Counted from the stretch's first letter, positions 1-5,365 are shown. The stretch is DNA of 5,365 bases from Flavobacteriaceae bacterium (GCA_008081325.1 VMCO01000023.1:1-5365); one strand, 5' to 3'. A program made the numbers and translations. Notes: generated from the letters alone by a model not told the origin.

Positions 1-211
1 ATAATGCAAACATGTTAAAAGCCAAATGAACAATACCCCCATGCATAAACATATGCGTAATTAATTGCCAAAATTTAAAATCTGGATTTTCAGGAAAATG
101 TAAGCTAAATAAAGAATAAACAAATTCAGAATTCAATGAGAAACTTGAACCAAAATAAAAAATTACATTGATTATAAGAAGTTGTTTTACAGTTGGAGTT
201 ATTCTATTCAT
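1..211 (-). CDS. Rhomboid-family intramembrane serine protease, N-terminal 70 residues only (cut by window edge)
   Basis: This is the first part of a gene running off the left edge. Translation from the ATG at 211-209 gives 70 open codons. A hydrophobic segment at about residues 9-24 is the first membrane helix. The region at residues 49-70 (WQLITHMFMHGGIVHLAFNM within it) is the rhomboid pattern of histidines and glycines ending in H62-x3-N66, which matches the oxyanion-hole HxxxN of GlpG-type rhomboids. The catalytic Ser and His lie beyond the edge, so activity cannot be judged. Rhomboids cleave transmembrane substrates within the inner membrane. The ATG directly abuts the mutL stop (TAAATG), which implies translation coupled to mutL. 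A rhomboid gene after mutL is, from memory, common in Flavobacteriia. The physiological substrate is unknown. Confidence 0.92.
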   Translation of the reverse strand, partial: MNRITPTVKQLLIINVIFYFGSSFSLNSEFVYSLFSLHFPENPDFKFWQLITHMFMHGGIVHLAFNMFAL

Positions 212-2011
212 TTACTTAAACATGTTTTCAATTTCAGAATAATTGATTTTAACATATGTTTTTTGATTAAATGGACTAATCATTGTTTCCTTACAAGCAA
301 ATAATGAATTTACAATATATTGTTGCTCTTTAAGATCAAGATAGTTTCCGTTTTTAATTGACATAGTTTTGGACATGATTTTACAAATCAAATCAGATTC
401 ACTAAAACTATTCTTAGGAACTTCATTTTGTATATTAAATAATAAGTTATTAAATAACTCTATCAAATTTTCAGCATTTATAAATGGTGGAATCGCTTTA
501 ATATTTATTTTTTCAGTTTTTAAATCAAAGTCTAAGCCAAATTGATTTAAAATATTTTTATTGGATTTAATAATCTCAATATCAGCTTTAGAAAAATCAA
601 TTTCTAATGGGTGAAGTAATTTTTGAGGATTAACCTTGTTTAGTGTAACCGACTTTAAAAATTCCTCATATAATATTCTTTGATGCGCCCTTTCTTGATT
701 TATTATAATGAGTCCAGATTTGGTCTTGCTTACTATATACTTTTTATTTAATTGAATAGGATTACTAGTTGCAACATCAGAATTAAAATCCTCAAAACTA
801 AATTCCTTTAGCTCATTACTTTCTGATGAGAATTCTAAAGAATTCATTTTTTCTTTGAAGGAATCTATCTTGATGTATTTTTTTTGAGATTCATTTACCG
901 CAAAAGGATTATAGCTTGGATTAATATCGATTCCCACTGACGCAGAATTACTTTTCTTTTCAAAATTATAAGGAACATCTAATGACTTATCTCTGTTAAA
1001 ATCTAAAACTGGAGAAATATTGTATTGACCAAGACTGTGCTTAACAGAGGCTCTTAAAATAGCATAAATTGAATGCTCGTCCTCAAACTTGATTTCAGTT
1101 TTTGTTGGATGAATATTTATATCTATTGTGCTTGGATCAACTTCTATGTTTAAAAAATATGAGGGATTATATTTTGAATCAATAAGTCCTTCAAATGCAG
1201 AATTAATAGCATGATTTAAATACGGACTTTTAATAAATCTATTATTAACAAAGAAAAATTGTTCTCCACGAGTTTTTTTAGAATACTTTGGTTTAAATAT
1301 AAAGCCTTCAATATTTAATATCTCTGTATTTTCTGAAACAGGAACTAGCTTTTCTGAAGTTTTTACTCCGAATAAATTAACAATTCGCTTTTTAAAATTT
1401 GAAACGGGAAGATTATACATTTCAGAATTGTCATTATAGAAAATTAATTTGATTTCAGGATGAGCTAAAGAGATCCTTATAAACTCGTTTACAATATGTT
1501 TTAATTCAACATTATTTGACTTTAAAAAATTTCTTCTTGCAGGAATATTAAAAAAAAGGTTTTTCACCGAAATTTTAGTACCCACCTCACTAACTGTTGA
1601 TTTATTACTTTTAACTTCACTGCCGTGAATTTCAATTTCATTAGCTAATTCGACTCCAGATTGCTTGGATATTAAATTTACATGTGAAATTGCAGAAATA
1701 CTTGCCAATGCCTCACCTCTAAATCCCTTCGACTTTATATTAAATAAATCTTTGGCTTGTGAAATTTTTGATGTAGTATGTCTGTCAAAACATATTGATA
1801 CGTCTCTTTTGGACATCCCAATACCATTGTCTATAACTTGTATTAAGGTCTTACCAGCATCTCTAATTAGGATTTTTATCTCAGTTGCTTTGGCATCAAT
1901 TGAATTTTCTAGTAATTCCTTAACAACTGAAGCAGGTCTTTGAACCACTTCACCAGCAGCAATCTGATTAGCAACATTTTCTGGAAGTATATTGATAATA
2001 TCTTTCATCAA
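212..2011 (-). CDS. mutL: DNA mismatch repair protein MutL
   Basis: MutL couples mismatch recognition by MutS to downstream strand removal in the cytoplasm. The open frame is 599 codons from a TTG at 2011, but the next codon (2008-2006) is ATG and is the likelier start, giving 598 residues; numbering below uses the ATG. The N-terminal GHKL ATPase is complete: NQIAAGEVVQRPASVVKE at about 14-31 with the catalytic Glu at 31, DNGIGM at 60-65, GFRGEALASI at 95-104, and the NLFFNIPAR segment at 150-158. The second half of the ATPase module carries FVNNRFIKS (253-261) and HPTK, with Lys303 contacting ATP. A low-complexity, Ser/Asn/Glu-rich linker spans roughly 330-415, followed by the dimerisation domain. 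The usual endonuclease motif DQHA-x2-E-x4-E appears as NQERAHQRILYE (437-448), and the CPHGRP site as SPFNQK (578-583), so nicking activity is probably absent. Length is normal for the family. It lies 8-11 bases after the small tail-anchored gene. Confidence 0.98.
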   Translation of the reverse strand: MMKDIINILPENVANQIAAGEVVQRPASVVKELLENSIDAKATEIKILIRDAGKTLIQVIDNGIGMSKRDVSICFDRHTTSKISQAKDLFNIKSKGFRGEALASISAISHVNLISKQSGVELANEIEIHGSEVKSNKSTVSEVGTKISVKNLFFNIPARRNFLKSNNVELKHIVNEFIRISLAHPEIKLIFYNDNSEMYNLPVSNFKKRIVNLFGVKTSEKLVPVSENTEILNIEGFIFKPKYSKKTRGEQFFFVNNRFIKSPYLNHAINSAFEGLIDSKYNPSYFLNIEVDPSTIDINIHPTKTEIKFEDEHSIYAILRASVKHSLGQYNISPVLDFNRDKSLDVPYNFEKKSNSASVGIDINPSYNPFAVNESQKKYIKIDSFKEKMNSLEFSSESNELKEFSFEDFNSDVATSNPIQLNKKYIVSKTKSGLIIINQERAHQRILYEEFLKSVTLNKVNPQKLLHPLEIDFSKADIEIIKSNKNILNQFGLDFDLKTEKINIKAIPPFINAENLIELFNNLLFNIQNEVPKNSFSESDLICKIMSKTMSIKNGNYLDLKEQQYIVNSLFACKETMISPFNQKTYVKINYSEIENMFK

Positions 2012-2019
2012 TTAATTTT

Positions 2020-2301
2020 TTAAATCAAAAAAAATAATAAAAACAAAGAGATTAGAATTGATAAAATAATTACTAATCTAGTTTTAACCGACTTTTCAGA
2101 TCCTTTTTTATAATCATCAAACGCATTTCTAAATTTTTTTCTAAAACCATTATCATCTCCAACAGTGGTTCTATACTCATCAAATTTTGATTTAATTTTT
2201 TTGGGAACTGCGTGTTTGCCAAGATATGAATTGTCTTCAGAAAATCTTCCCGAATAACTATAACGTTTATTTTTTTTTAATTTAAAAAGACCCAAAACCA
2301 A
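2020..2301 (-). CDS. Small tail-anchored membrane protein of unknown function (between ribH and mutL)
   Basis: This is a 93-codon frame starting from TTG at 2301; no ATG is available before the upstream in-frame TAG at 2319-2317. A second TTG, at codon 3 (2295-2293), gives a protein beginning MGLFKLKKNKRYSY, which resembles my recollection of flavobacterial homologues better, so the true product may be 91 residues. The first 73 residues are basic and hydrophilic, rich in Lys, Arg, Tyr and Phe, with two similar (F/Y)D-Y/FDDY stretches around 40-44 and 60-64. The last about 20 residues are a single hydrophobic helix ending at the C terminus, which predicts a cytoplasmic, tail-anchored inner-membrane protein. 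Proteins of this kind next to ribH are, I believe, often labelled 'riboflavin synthase subunit beta' in databases. Nothing in this sequence supports that name; it probably arose from the neighbouring lumazine synthase. The gene lies 33 bases after ribH and 8-11 bases before mutL. Function unknown. Confidence 0.82.
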   Translation of the reverse strand: MVLGLFKLKKNKRYSYSGRFSEDNSYLGKHAVPKKIKSKFDEYRTTVGDDNGFRKKFRNAFDDYKKGSEKSVKTRLVIILSILISLFLLFFLI

Positions 2302-2334
2302 ATTTTCTGAATTAAACTAAATATAATAAATATC

Positions 2335-2811
2335 TTAATTAAAAGATATCATTTTCACTGCAGCTATAGCTGCTTCAGTACCCTTGTTACCATGTTCTCC
2401 TCCAGATCTAGCTAATGATTGGTTTTTGTTGTGGTCAGTAAGAACGCAAAAAATCACAGGAGTCGTACCTAAAGCATTCAAATGCATAATTCCATTAGAA
2501 ACAGCATTACAAATAAAATCATAATGATCAGTCTCCCCTTTAATAACACAACCTACTGCAATTATTGCATCAAAGTTTTCATTAGATAATTTTTTACAAC
2601 CATAAACAAGCTCAAAGCTACCAGGGACCCAGGAAATCGAAATATTTTCGTTTTTAACTCCGAGGTTAACTAATTGATCTTTAGCGCCTTTAAGCAAATT
2701 TGAAGTAATATCGATATTCCACTCTGAAACTACAATACCAATTTTATAATTTACCGAATTTGGGAAATCATCAGGATTAATTTCTGTGAAGTTTTGACCC
2801 TTTAAATTCAT
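2335..2811 (-). CDS. ribH: 6,7-dimethyl-8-ribityllumazine synthase (RibH)
   Basis: RibH condenses 5-amino-6-ribitylamino-uracil with 3,4-dihydroxy-2-butanone 4-phosphate to give 6,7-dimethyl-8-ribityllumazine, the penultimate step of riboflavin synthesis, in the cytoplasm. The 158 residues match the family length. Visible signatures are the aromatic stacking residue Trp31 in the SEWN segment, PGSFELVYG at 63-71 with the substrate-binding loop, GCVIKGETDHYDFI at 87-100 with the catalytic-base His96, and the phosphate-binding end with Arg135 and the GNKG segment (141-144, Lys143). RibH usually assembles into pentamers or 60-mer capsids. The ATG at 2811 directly abuts the stop of the TPR gene upstream (TAAATG), so the two are probably coupled. 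No FMN riboswitch can sit directly before it because no leader exists, and no other rib gene is in the window; the remaining pathway genes must be elsewhere. Confidence 0.98.
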   Translation of the reverse strand: MNLKGQNFTEINPDDFPNSVNYKIGIVVSEWNIDITSNLLKGAKDQLVNLGVKNENISISWVPGSFELVYGCKKLSNENFDAIIAVGCVIKGETDHYDFICNAVSNGIMHLNALGTTPVIFCVLTDHNKNQSLARSGGEHGNKGTEAAIAAVKMISFN

Positions 2812-3573
2812 TTATTGATTAGATGCTATTGCTTTTGAAATAAAAGCATCTATATTTTTAGCTTCTGGACTATTTGGATAATCTAGCTTAACACTAGTAA
2901 AGTAATCTTCTGCTCTGTTAAACTTATTTAATTTCATGGCAATAGTTCCAGCTTTAAACAAGTACATAGGGGTTGTGTAATTATTTTCAACTTTTGAAGC
3001 TTTAACATAATAATCAAGAGCATCATCAAATTGATTTAATTCAGCAAAAGCATCTCCTATTGATCCAGTAGCCAAAGAACTCAGTAATATATCATCTGAA
3101 CTGAACTCTGATAAATATTTTATTGCATTTTGATAATCATTCATTTTTAAATACATCATACCTGAATAGTAATTAGCCAGGTTTGCGGCATTTGTTCCAC
3201 CAAATTCTTCAATTACATCCAGCATACCTAGATTTATCTCATCACCATTGAGTGAAATATTATATACAGAATCGCTGTTAATTAACATTGCTTCATCAAA
3301 CTTTTTCTGTGCGAAGTACATTTTATTAAAAGCATTACTTTCTTTAGGCTCTACAATTAACTTTGAGTAAGCAAAGATACCTATGACTAAAATTGATATT
3401 ACTGCAACAAGACCAAGAATTCTATTTTGATTTTTTTCAACCCATTGCTGAGTTTTAGATGACCCTTCATCTAATGTATTAAAAACATTAGCTGTTGTTG
3501 ATTTATTTTCAAGAGCTTCAGCCTTATTAGATGAAGCCTTATTTTTAAAACCTCTTTTCTTATATGTTGCCAT
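2812..3573 (-). CDS. Membrane-anchored tetratricopeptide repeat protein, YfgM-like
   Basis: A 253-residue protein and the first gene of the minus-strand operon. The first 50 residues are a charged, Lys/Asn-rich cytoplasmic tail. One membrane helix follows at about 52-71, and the rest has no signal cleavage site, so the topology should be N-in with a periplasmic C-terminal domain. That domain holds helical repeats of TPR type: about 130-160 (NLANYYSGMMYLKMNDYQNA), 165-195 (GDAFAELNQFDDALDYYVKA) and 203-235 (KAGTIAMKLNKFNRAEDYF). The layout (short tail, single helix, TPR domain) resembles YfgM, a periplasmic chaperone partner of the Sec translocon in E. coli, but equivalence is not shown here. 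The gene occurs, from memory, next to ribH and opposite recF in many flavobacteria. Its stop abuts the ribH ATG. The ATG at 3573 is preceded by an A/T-rich stretch and no Shine-Dalgarno sequence. Confidence 0.88.
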   Translation of the reverse strand: MATYKKRGFKNKASSNKAEALENKSTTANVFNTLDEGSSKTQQWVEKNQNRILGLVAVISILVIGIFAYSKLIVEPKESNAFNKMYFAQKKFDEAMLINSDSVYNISLNGDEINLGMLDVIEEFGGTNAANLANYYSGMMYLKMNDYQNAIKYLSEFSSDDILLSSLATGSIGDAFAELNQFDDALDYYVKASKVENNYTTPMYLFKAGTIAMKLNKFNRAEDYFTSVKLDYPNSPEAKNIDAFISKAIASNQ

Positions 3574-3590
3574 AATATTATTTTAGGGCG

Positions 3591-3598
3591 TAAAAATA
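3591..3598 (-). promoter_or_regulatory. Weak candidate -7 element for the TPR-ribH-mutL operon
   Basis: Read on the minus strand, this is TATTTTTA, one mismatch from the Bacteroidota -7 consensus TAnnTTTG, about 17 bases before the TPR start codon. No TTG is seen at the expected -33 distance. In such AT-rich DNA this match is easily fortuitous. It is listed because the operon must have a promoter within this 115-base gap, and I find no better box on this strand. Confidence 0.2.
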
Positions 3599-3634
3599 AA
3601 ATTTTTATTATTAAAAAATGGATAATTTATTTGT

Positions 3635-3642
3635 TATTTTTG
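3635..3642 (+). promoter_or_regulatory. Candidate -7 promoter element for recF operon (TAnnTTTG)
   Basis: TATTTTTG matches the Bacteroidota primary-sigma -7 consensus TAnnTTTG exactly. It lies 46 bases before the recF ATG, inside the divergent intergenic gap. A clear TTG at the -33 position, about 19-20 bases upstream, is missing; that stretch is only A/T-rich. Transcription from here would give a leader of about 40 bases containing no Shine-Dalgarno sequence, which is usual for this phylum. Confidence 0.45.
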
Positions 3643-3688
3643 GGTTAAGCGGATTACGATTCAATTTCCTTAACACTATTTACACTTT

Positions 3689-4768
3689 ATGTTTTTAAAA
3701 GAGTTATCATTAACAAACTATAAAAATTTTGAAAATCTTAAGTTCAGTTTTGAAACTAAAATTGTTTGTTTTGTGGGACTAAACGGAGTTGGAAAAACCA
3801 ATATATTGGATTCAATATATCATCTATCCTACACTAAAAGCTACTTTAACCCAATACCTTCACAAAACATAAAGCATGGAGAAACATTCTTTTTTATTTC
3901 TGGAACCTACTTAATTAAAGAAAAAGAAGAAAATATTTTAATATCTCTAAAGAAAGGAGATAAAAAAAGGATAAAAAGAAACAATAAGCTATATAAGAAA
4001 TTTAGTGATCACATTGGAAAAATACCTCTTGTAATAATTTCACCTGATGACAGAAACTTGATAATTGAAGGAAGTGAAACAAGAAGAAAATTTATTGATG
4101 GCATAATTTCACAAACTGATAAAGAATATTTGAATAGCTTAATAGACTATAATAAAACACTAAAACAAAGAAATGCTTTGCTTAAAATGTTTTTCAATAA
4201 TACAGATGACATAAAAAAAACTATTGATATTTACGATAGTCAACTATCATTACATTCTCAAAAAATTTATGAGAAAAGAATCAAGTTTCTAGATGAGTTT
4301 ATTCCAATTTTTAAGATTAGATACAAAGAACTAAGTAATAATAAAGAAAATGTTGAAATTTTCTATAAAAGTGACATTTCTGAGGAAAATAATCTATATA
4401 AACTTCTGAAAAACAGTATTGAAAAGGACTTAAGATTTCAATTCACCACAAAAGGCATACATAAAGACGATCTTAATTTTAAGCTTGATGACTTTCCGAT
4501 TAAAAAATATGGAAGTCAGGGCCAACAAAAAACATTTTTGATTGCATTAAAACTTGCACAGTTTGAATATCTTTCAAAACTTGAGTCAAACCCAATATTA
4601 TTATTAGACGATATTTTCGATAAATTGGATGACACGAGGGTTCAACAGATTATAAATTTAGTAAATGAAGATAAGTTTAATCAAATATTTATATCCGACA
4701 CAAATAAAAACAGGTCTGAAAATATTATTAAGAAAGTAAATAAATCGTATAAAATTTTTGAAATATGA
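3689..4768 (+). CDS. recF: DNA replication and repair protein RecF
   Basis: RecF is an SMC/ABC-type ATPase that, with RecO and RecR, helps load RecA at single-strand gaps and supports recovery of stalled forks. The 359 residues are the usual length. The start FLKELSLTNYKNFENL is the typical RecF N terminus. The Walker A motif is G30-LNGVGKT-37. The ABC signature is SQGQQK at 276-281, preceded by the GIHKDD segment at 256-261. Walker B is ILLLDD at 303-308, followed by the D-loop FDKLDD (310-315) and a final strand IFISDT (333-338). The central 140-260 region is the helical lobe II. All ATPase motifs are intact, so the protein should be active. The gene is divergent from the TPR-ribH-mutL operon. 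Its TGA overlaps the ATG of the following lipoprotein gene by 4 bases (ATGA). Confidence 0.97.
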   Translation: MFLKELSLTNYKNFENLKFSFETKIVCFVGLNGVGKTNILDSIYHLSYTKSYFNPIPSQNIKHGETFFFISGTYLIKEKEENILISLKKGDKKRIKRNNKLYKKFSDHIGKIPLVIISPDDRNLIIEGSETRRKFIDGIISQTDKEYLNSLIDYNKTLKQRNALLKMFFNNTDDIKKTIDIYDSQLSLHSQKIYEKRIKFLDEFIPIFKIRYKELSNNKENVEIFYKSDISEENNLYKLLKNSIEKDLRFQFTTKGIHKDDLNFKLDDFPIKKYGSQGQQKTFLIALKLAQFEYLSKLESNPILLLDDIFDKLDDTRVQQIINLVNEDKFNQIFISDTNKNRSENIIKKVNKSYKIFEI

Positions 4769-5001
4769 AAAAAATAAACTTAATAATAATTATTTCATCA
4801 ATCTTATTATTAGGTTCATGTAGTAAATCAGAAAACTTAAGGTATTTGTCTGGTTATTGGGAAATTTTATCTGTTACTAAAGACAGTGATAAAATTAAAA
4901 ATTACCCATTTAACGGTACAATTGATTACTTTACCATTGATAAAAAATTTACTAATGGTTTTAGAAAAAAAGTAAAACCTAAAATTTTCGGAAATTTTTA
5001 A
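4765..5001 (+). CDS. N-terminal fragment of the lipocalin-like lipoprotein (78 residues)
   Basis: This is the portion translated before the TAA at 4999-5001. Residues 1-18 are a signal peptide (two Lys, a hydrophobic core rich in Ile and Leu), with lipobox LGSC at 16-19 and Cys19 as the predicted lipidated residue. The sequence after it, SKSEN, has no strong acidic lipoprotein export signal, so surface exposure is not indicated; a periplasm-facing anchor is more likely. Residues 28-36 (LSGYWEILS) resemble the start of lipocalin-like domains. Alone, the fragment has only the first strands of the barrel and would probably not fold. The ATG overlaps the recF TGA. Confidence 0.65.
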   Translation: MKKINLIIIISSILLLGSCSKSENLRYLSGYWEILSVTKDSDKIKNYPFNGTIDYFTIDKKFTNGFRKKVKPKIFGNF

Positions 5002-5007
5002 GTTAAC

Positions 5008-5229
5008 ATGCATCAAATTGAATTTAAAATTAAAAAATCAAAAAAGCATTTTAATTTTTTATCTTTTGACGTAGAACTATCTAATTCAATAGAATTAGTC
5101 TATGGAAATGGAGAAAATTTTATTGAAACAATAGTCGAAATTGACTCTATGAATTTAGTGATTAAAAATTCGGAAGGATATTCTTATAAATACAAAAGAT
5201 TTTTTCCAATAAATTATTTAGATGAATAA
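5008..5229 (+). CDS. C-terminal fragment of the lipocalin-like lipoprotein (73 residues from an internal ATG)
   Basis: This is an open stretch in the same frame as the upstream lipoprotein fragment, beginning at an ATG six bases after the interrupting TAA. It has no signal peptide and shows alternating beta-strand character with conserved-looking YGNGENFIETIV and YKYKRFFPIN segments, as expected for the second half of the lipoprotein. Re-initiation at this ATG is possible but would give a soluble half-domain of doubtful function. It is better viewed as the downstream part of the interrupted gene than as an independent one. Its end overlaps the start of the DUF721 gene (ATGAATAA, 5222-5229). 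Confidence 0.45.
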   Translation: MHQIEFKIKKSKKHFNFLSFDVELSNSIELVYGNGENFIETIVEIDSMNLVIKNSEGYSYKYKRFFPINYLDE

Positions 5230-5365
5230 TATAGAAATAAAAAATCTTATTGATATTTTTCTTAAAGAAAATAAACTTGAAAAGGGATTACTAAATATTG
5301 AATTAAAAAAAGCGTGGTGGGAAGTAAGGGACAACGGAGTGGCAATCTGCACAACAGATGGTAAG
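5222..5365 (+). CDS. DUF721 / DciA-like protein, N-terminal 48 residues only (cut by window edge)
   Basis: Translation from the ATG at 5222 stays open for 48 codons to the window end. The pattern IKNLIDIFLKENKLEKGL, then ELKKAWWEV, then GVAICT, matches the start of DUF721 proteins: an amphipathic helix, a hydrophilic helix with 'L..gl', and the A-W-x-x-V segment leading to the first strands. DUF721 includes DciA, which loads or recruits the replicative helicase DnaB in bacteria lacking DnaC or DnaI. That role here is inferred from family membership and from proximity to recF. Many flavobacteria have, from memory, the order recF, small lipoprotein, DUF721. The 8-base overlap with the preceding gene implies coupling. 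Two adjacent Trp residues (33-34) replace the usual single one. The C terminus is not visible. Confidence 0.77.
   Translation, partial: MNNIEIKNLIDIFLKENKLEKGLLNIELKKAWWEVRDNGVAICTTDGK

Larger units (their letters stand above)
4765..5229 (+). pseudogene. Lipocalin-like lipoprotein gene interrupted by one in-frame TAA
   Basis: Two open stretches, 4765-4998 and 5002-5226, lie in the same reading frame and are separated only by TAA at 4999-5001. Read through, they make one protein of 154 residue positions, with the stop at position 79. The first part has the lipoprotein signal and the LSGYWEI and GFRKKVKP segments; the second has a beta-rich pattern ending YKYKRFFPIN. Both halves fit, from memory, the small lipoprotein of about 150 residues that follows recF in flavobacteria (WEI ... 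IDYF ... GFRKKLKP ... YKRFEP). Because the frame is unchanged, a single-base substitution explains the break and a single indel does not. It may be a real recent nonsense mutation or a consensus error. The gene overlaps recF by 4 bases and the DUF721 gene by 8 bases, so its interruption may also lower translation of the latter. Confidence 0.75.

Noticed and set aside
840..1020. MutL linker region as a possible insertion or foreign segment
   Set aside because: Low conservation and Ser/Asn/Glu richness are normal for the flexible linker between MutL domains, and the frame and base composition are unchanged.
1665..1943. 92-codon open frame on the plus strand
   Set aside because: It lies wholly antisense to the conserved ATPase domain of mutL, has no recognisable features, and is a shadow of the coding constraint on the other strand.
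2302..2334. Possible terminator or regulatory element between ribH and the small membrane-protein gene
   Set aside because: The 33 bases are plain A/T-rich sequence with no GC-containing hairpin and T-run in the right order.
4999..5001. Programmed stop read-through or a recoded TAA
   Set aside because: TAA serves as the normal stop for mutL, ribH, the TPR gene and the small membrane protein, and no read-through context or structure is evident.
5002..5007. GTTAAC palindrome directly after the premature stop
   Set aside because: A six-base palindrome is expected by chance and shows no link to the stop codon.
4981..5010. Frameshift in the T-run near 4995-4999 as the cause of the split lipoprotein
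   Set aside because: The sequence on both sides is in the same frame, so one inserted or lost base cannot explain it; a substitution making TAA does.

Overview
The window is strongly AT-rich and reads as chromosomal housekeeping DNA from a member of the Bacteroidota, most likely a low-GC, compact-genome Flavobacteriia-type organism. The reasons are the gene order (recF diverging from a TPR gene, lumazine synthase, a small membrane protein and mutL), a MutL with a degenerate C-terminal endonuclease motif, the near absence of Shine-Dalgarno sequences before the start codons, and a TAnnTTTG-type promoter box upstream of recF. The assignment rests on recalled gene order and protein features, not on a database search.

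Left of about position 3573 everything is on the minus strand. Read in the direction of transcription it holds: a membrane-anchored TPR protein (2812-3573), ribH (2335-2811), a 91-93-residue tail-anchored protein of unknown function (2020-2301), mutL (212-2011, real start probably 2008) and the beginning of a rhomboid protease cut by the window edge (1-211). Gaps are 0, 33, about 8-11 and 0 bases, so this is very likely one operon. At two junctions (TPR/ribH and mutL/rhomboid) the stop codon directly abuts the next ATG as TAAATG.

The 115-base gap at 3574-3688 is a divergent promoter region. To its right, on the plus strand, are recF (3689-4768), a lipocalin-like lipoprotein gene (4765-5229) interrupted by one in-frame TAA at 4999-5001, and the start of a DUF721/DciA-like gene (5222 to the window end). 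These overlap by 4 and 8 bases, so they look translationally coupled. RecF (gap repair and fork recovery) and the DUF721 protein (candidate replicative-helicase loader) both belong to DNA replication and repair, as does MutL on the other side. RibH belongs to riboflavin synthesis.

No mobile element, CRISPR array, rRNA, tRNA or defence system is visible, and I see no sign of a novel multi-gene system. The points worth following up are the nonsense codon in the lipoprotein gene, the apparently endonuclease-deficient MutL, and the small tail-anchored protein between ribH and mutL.
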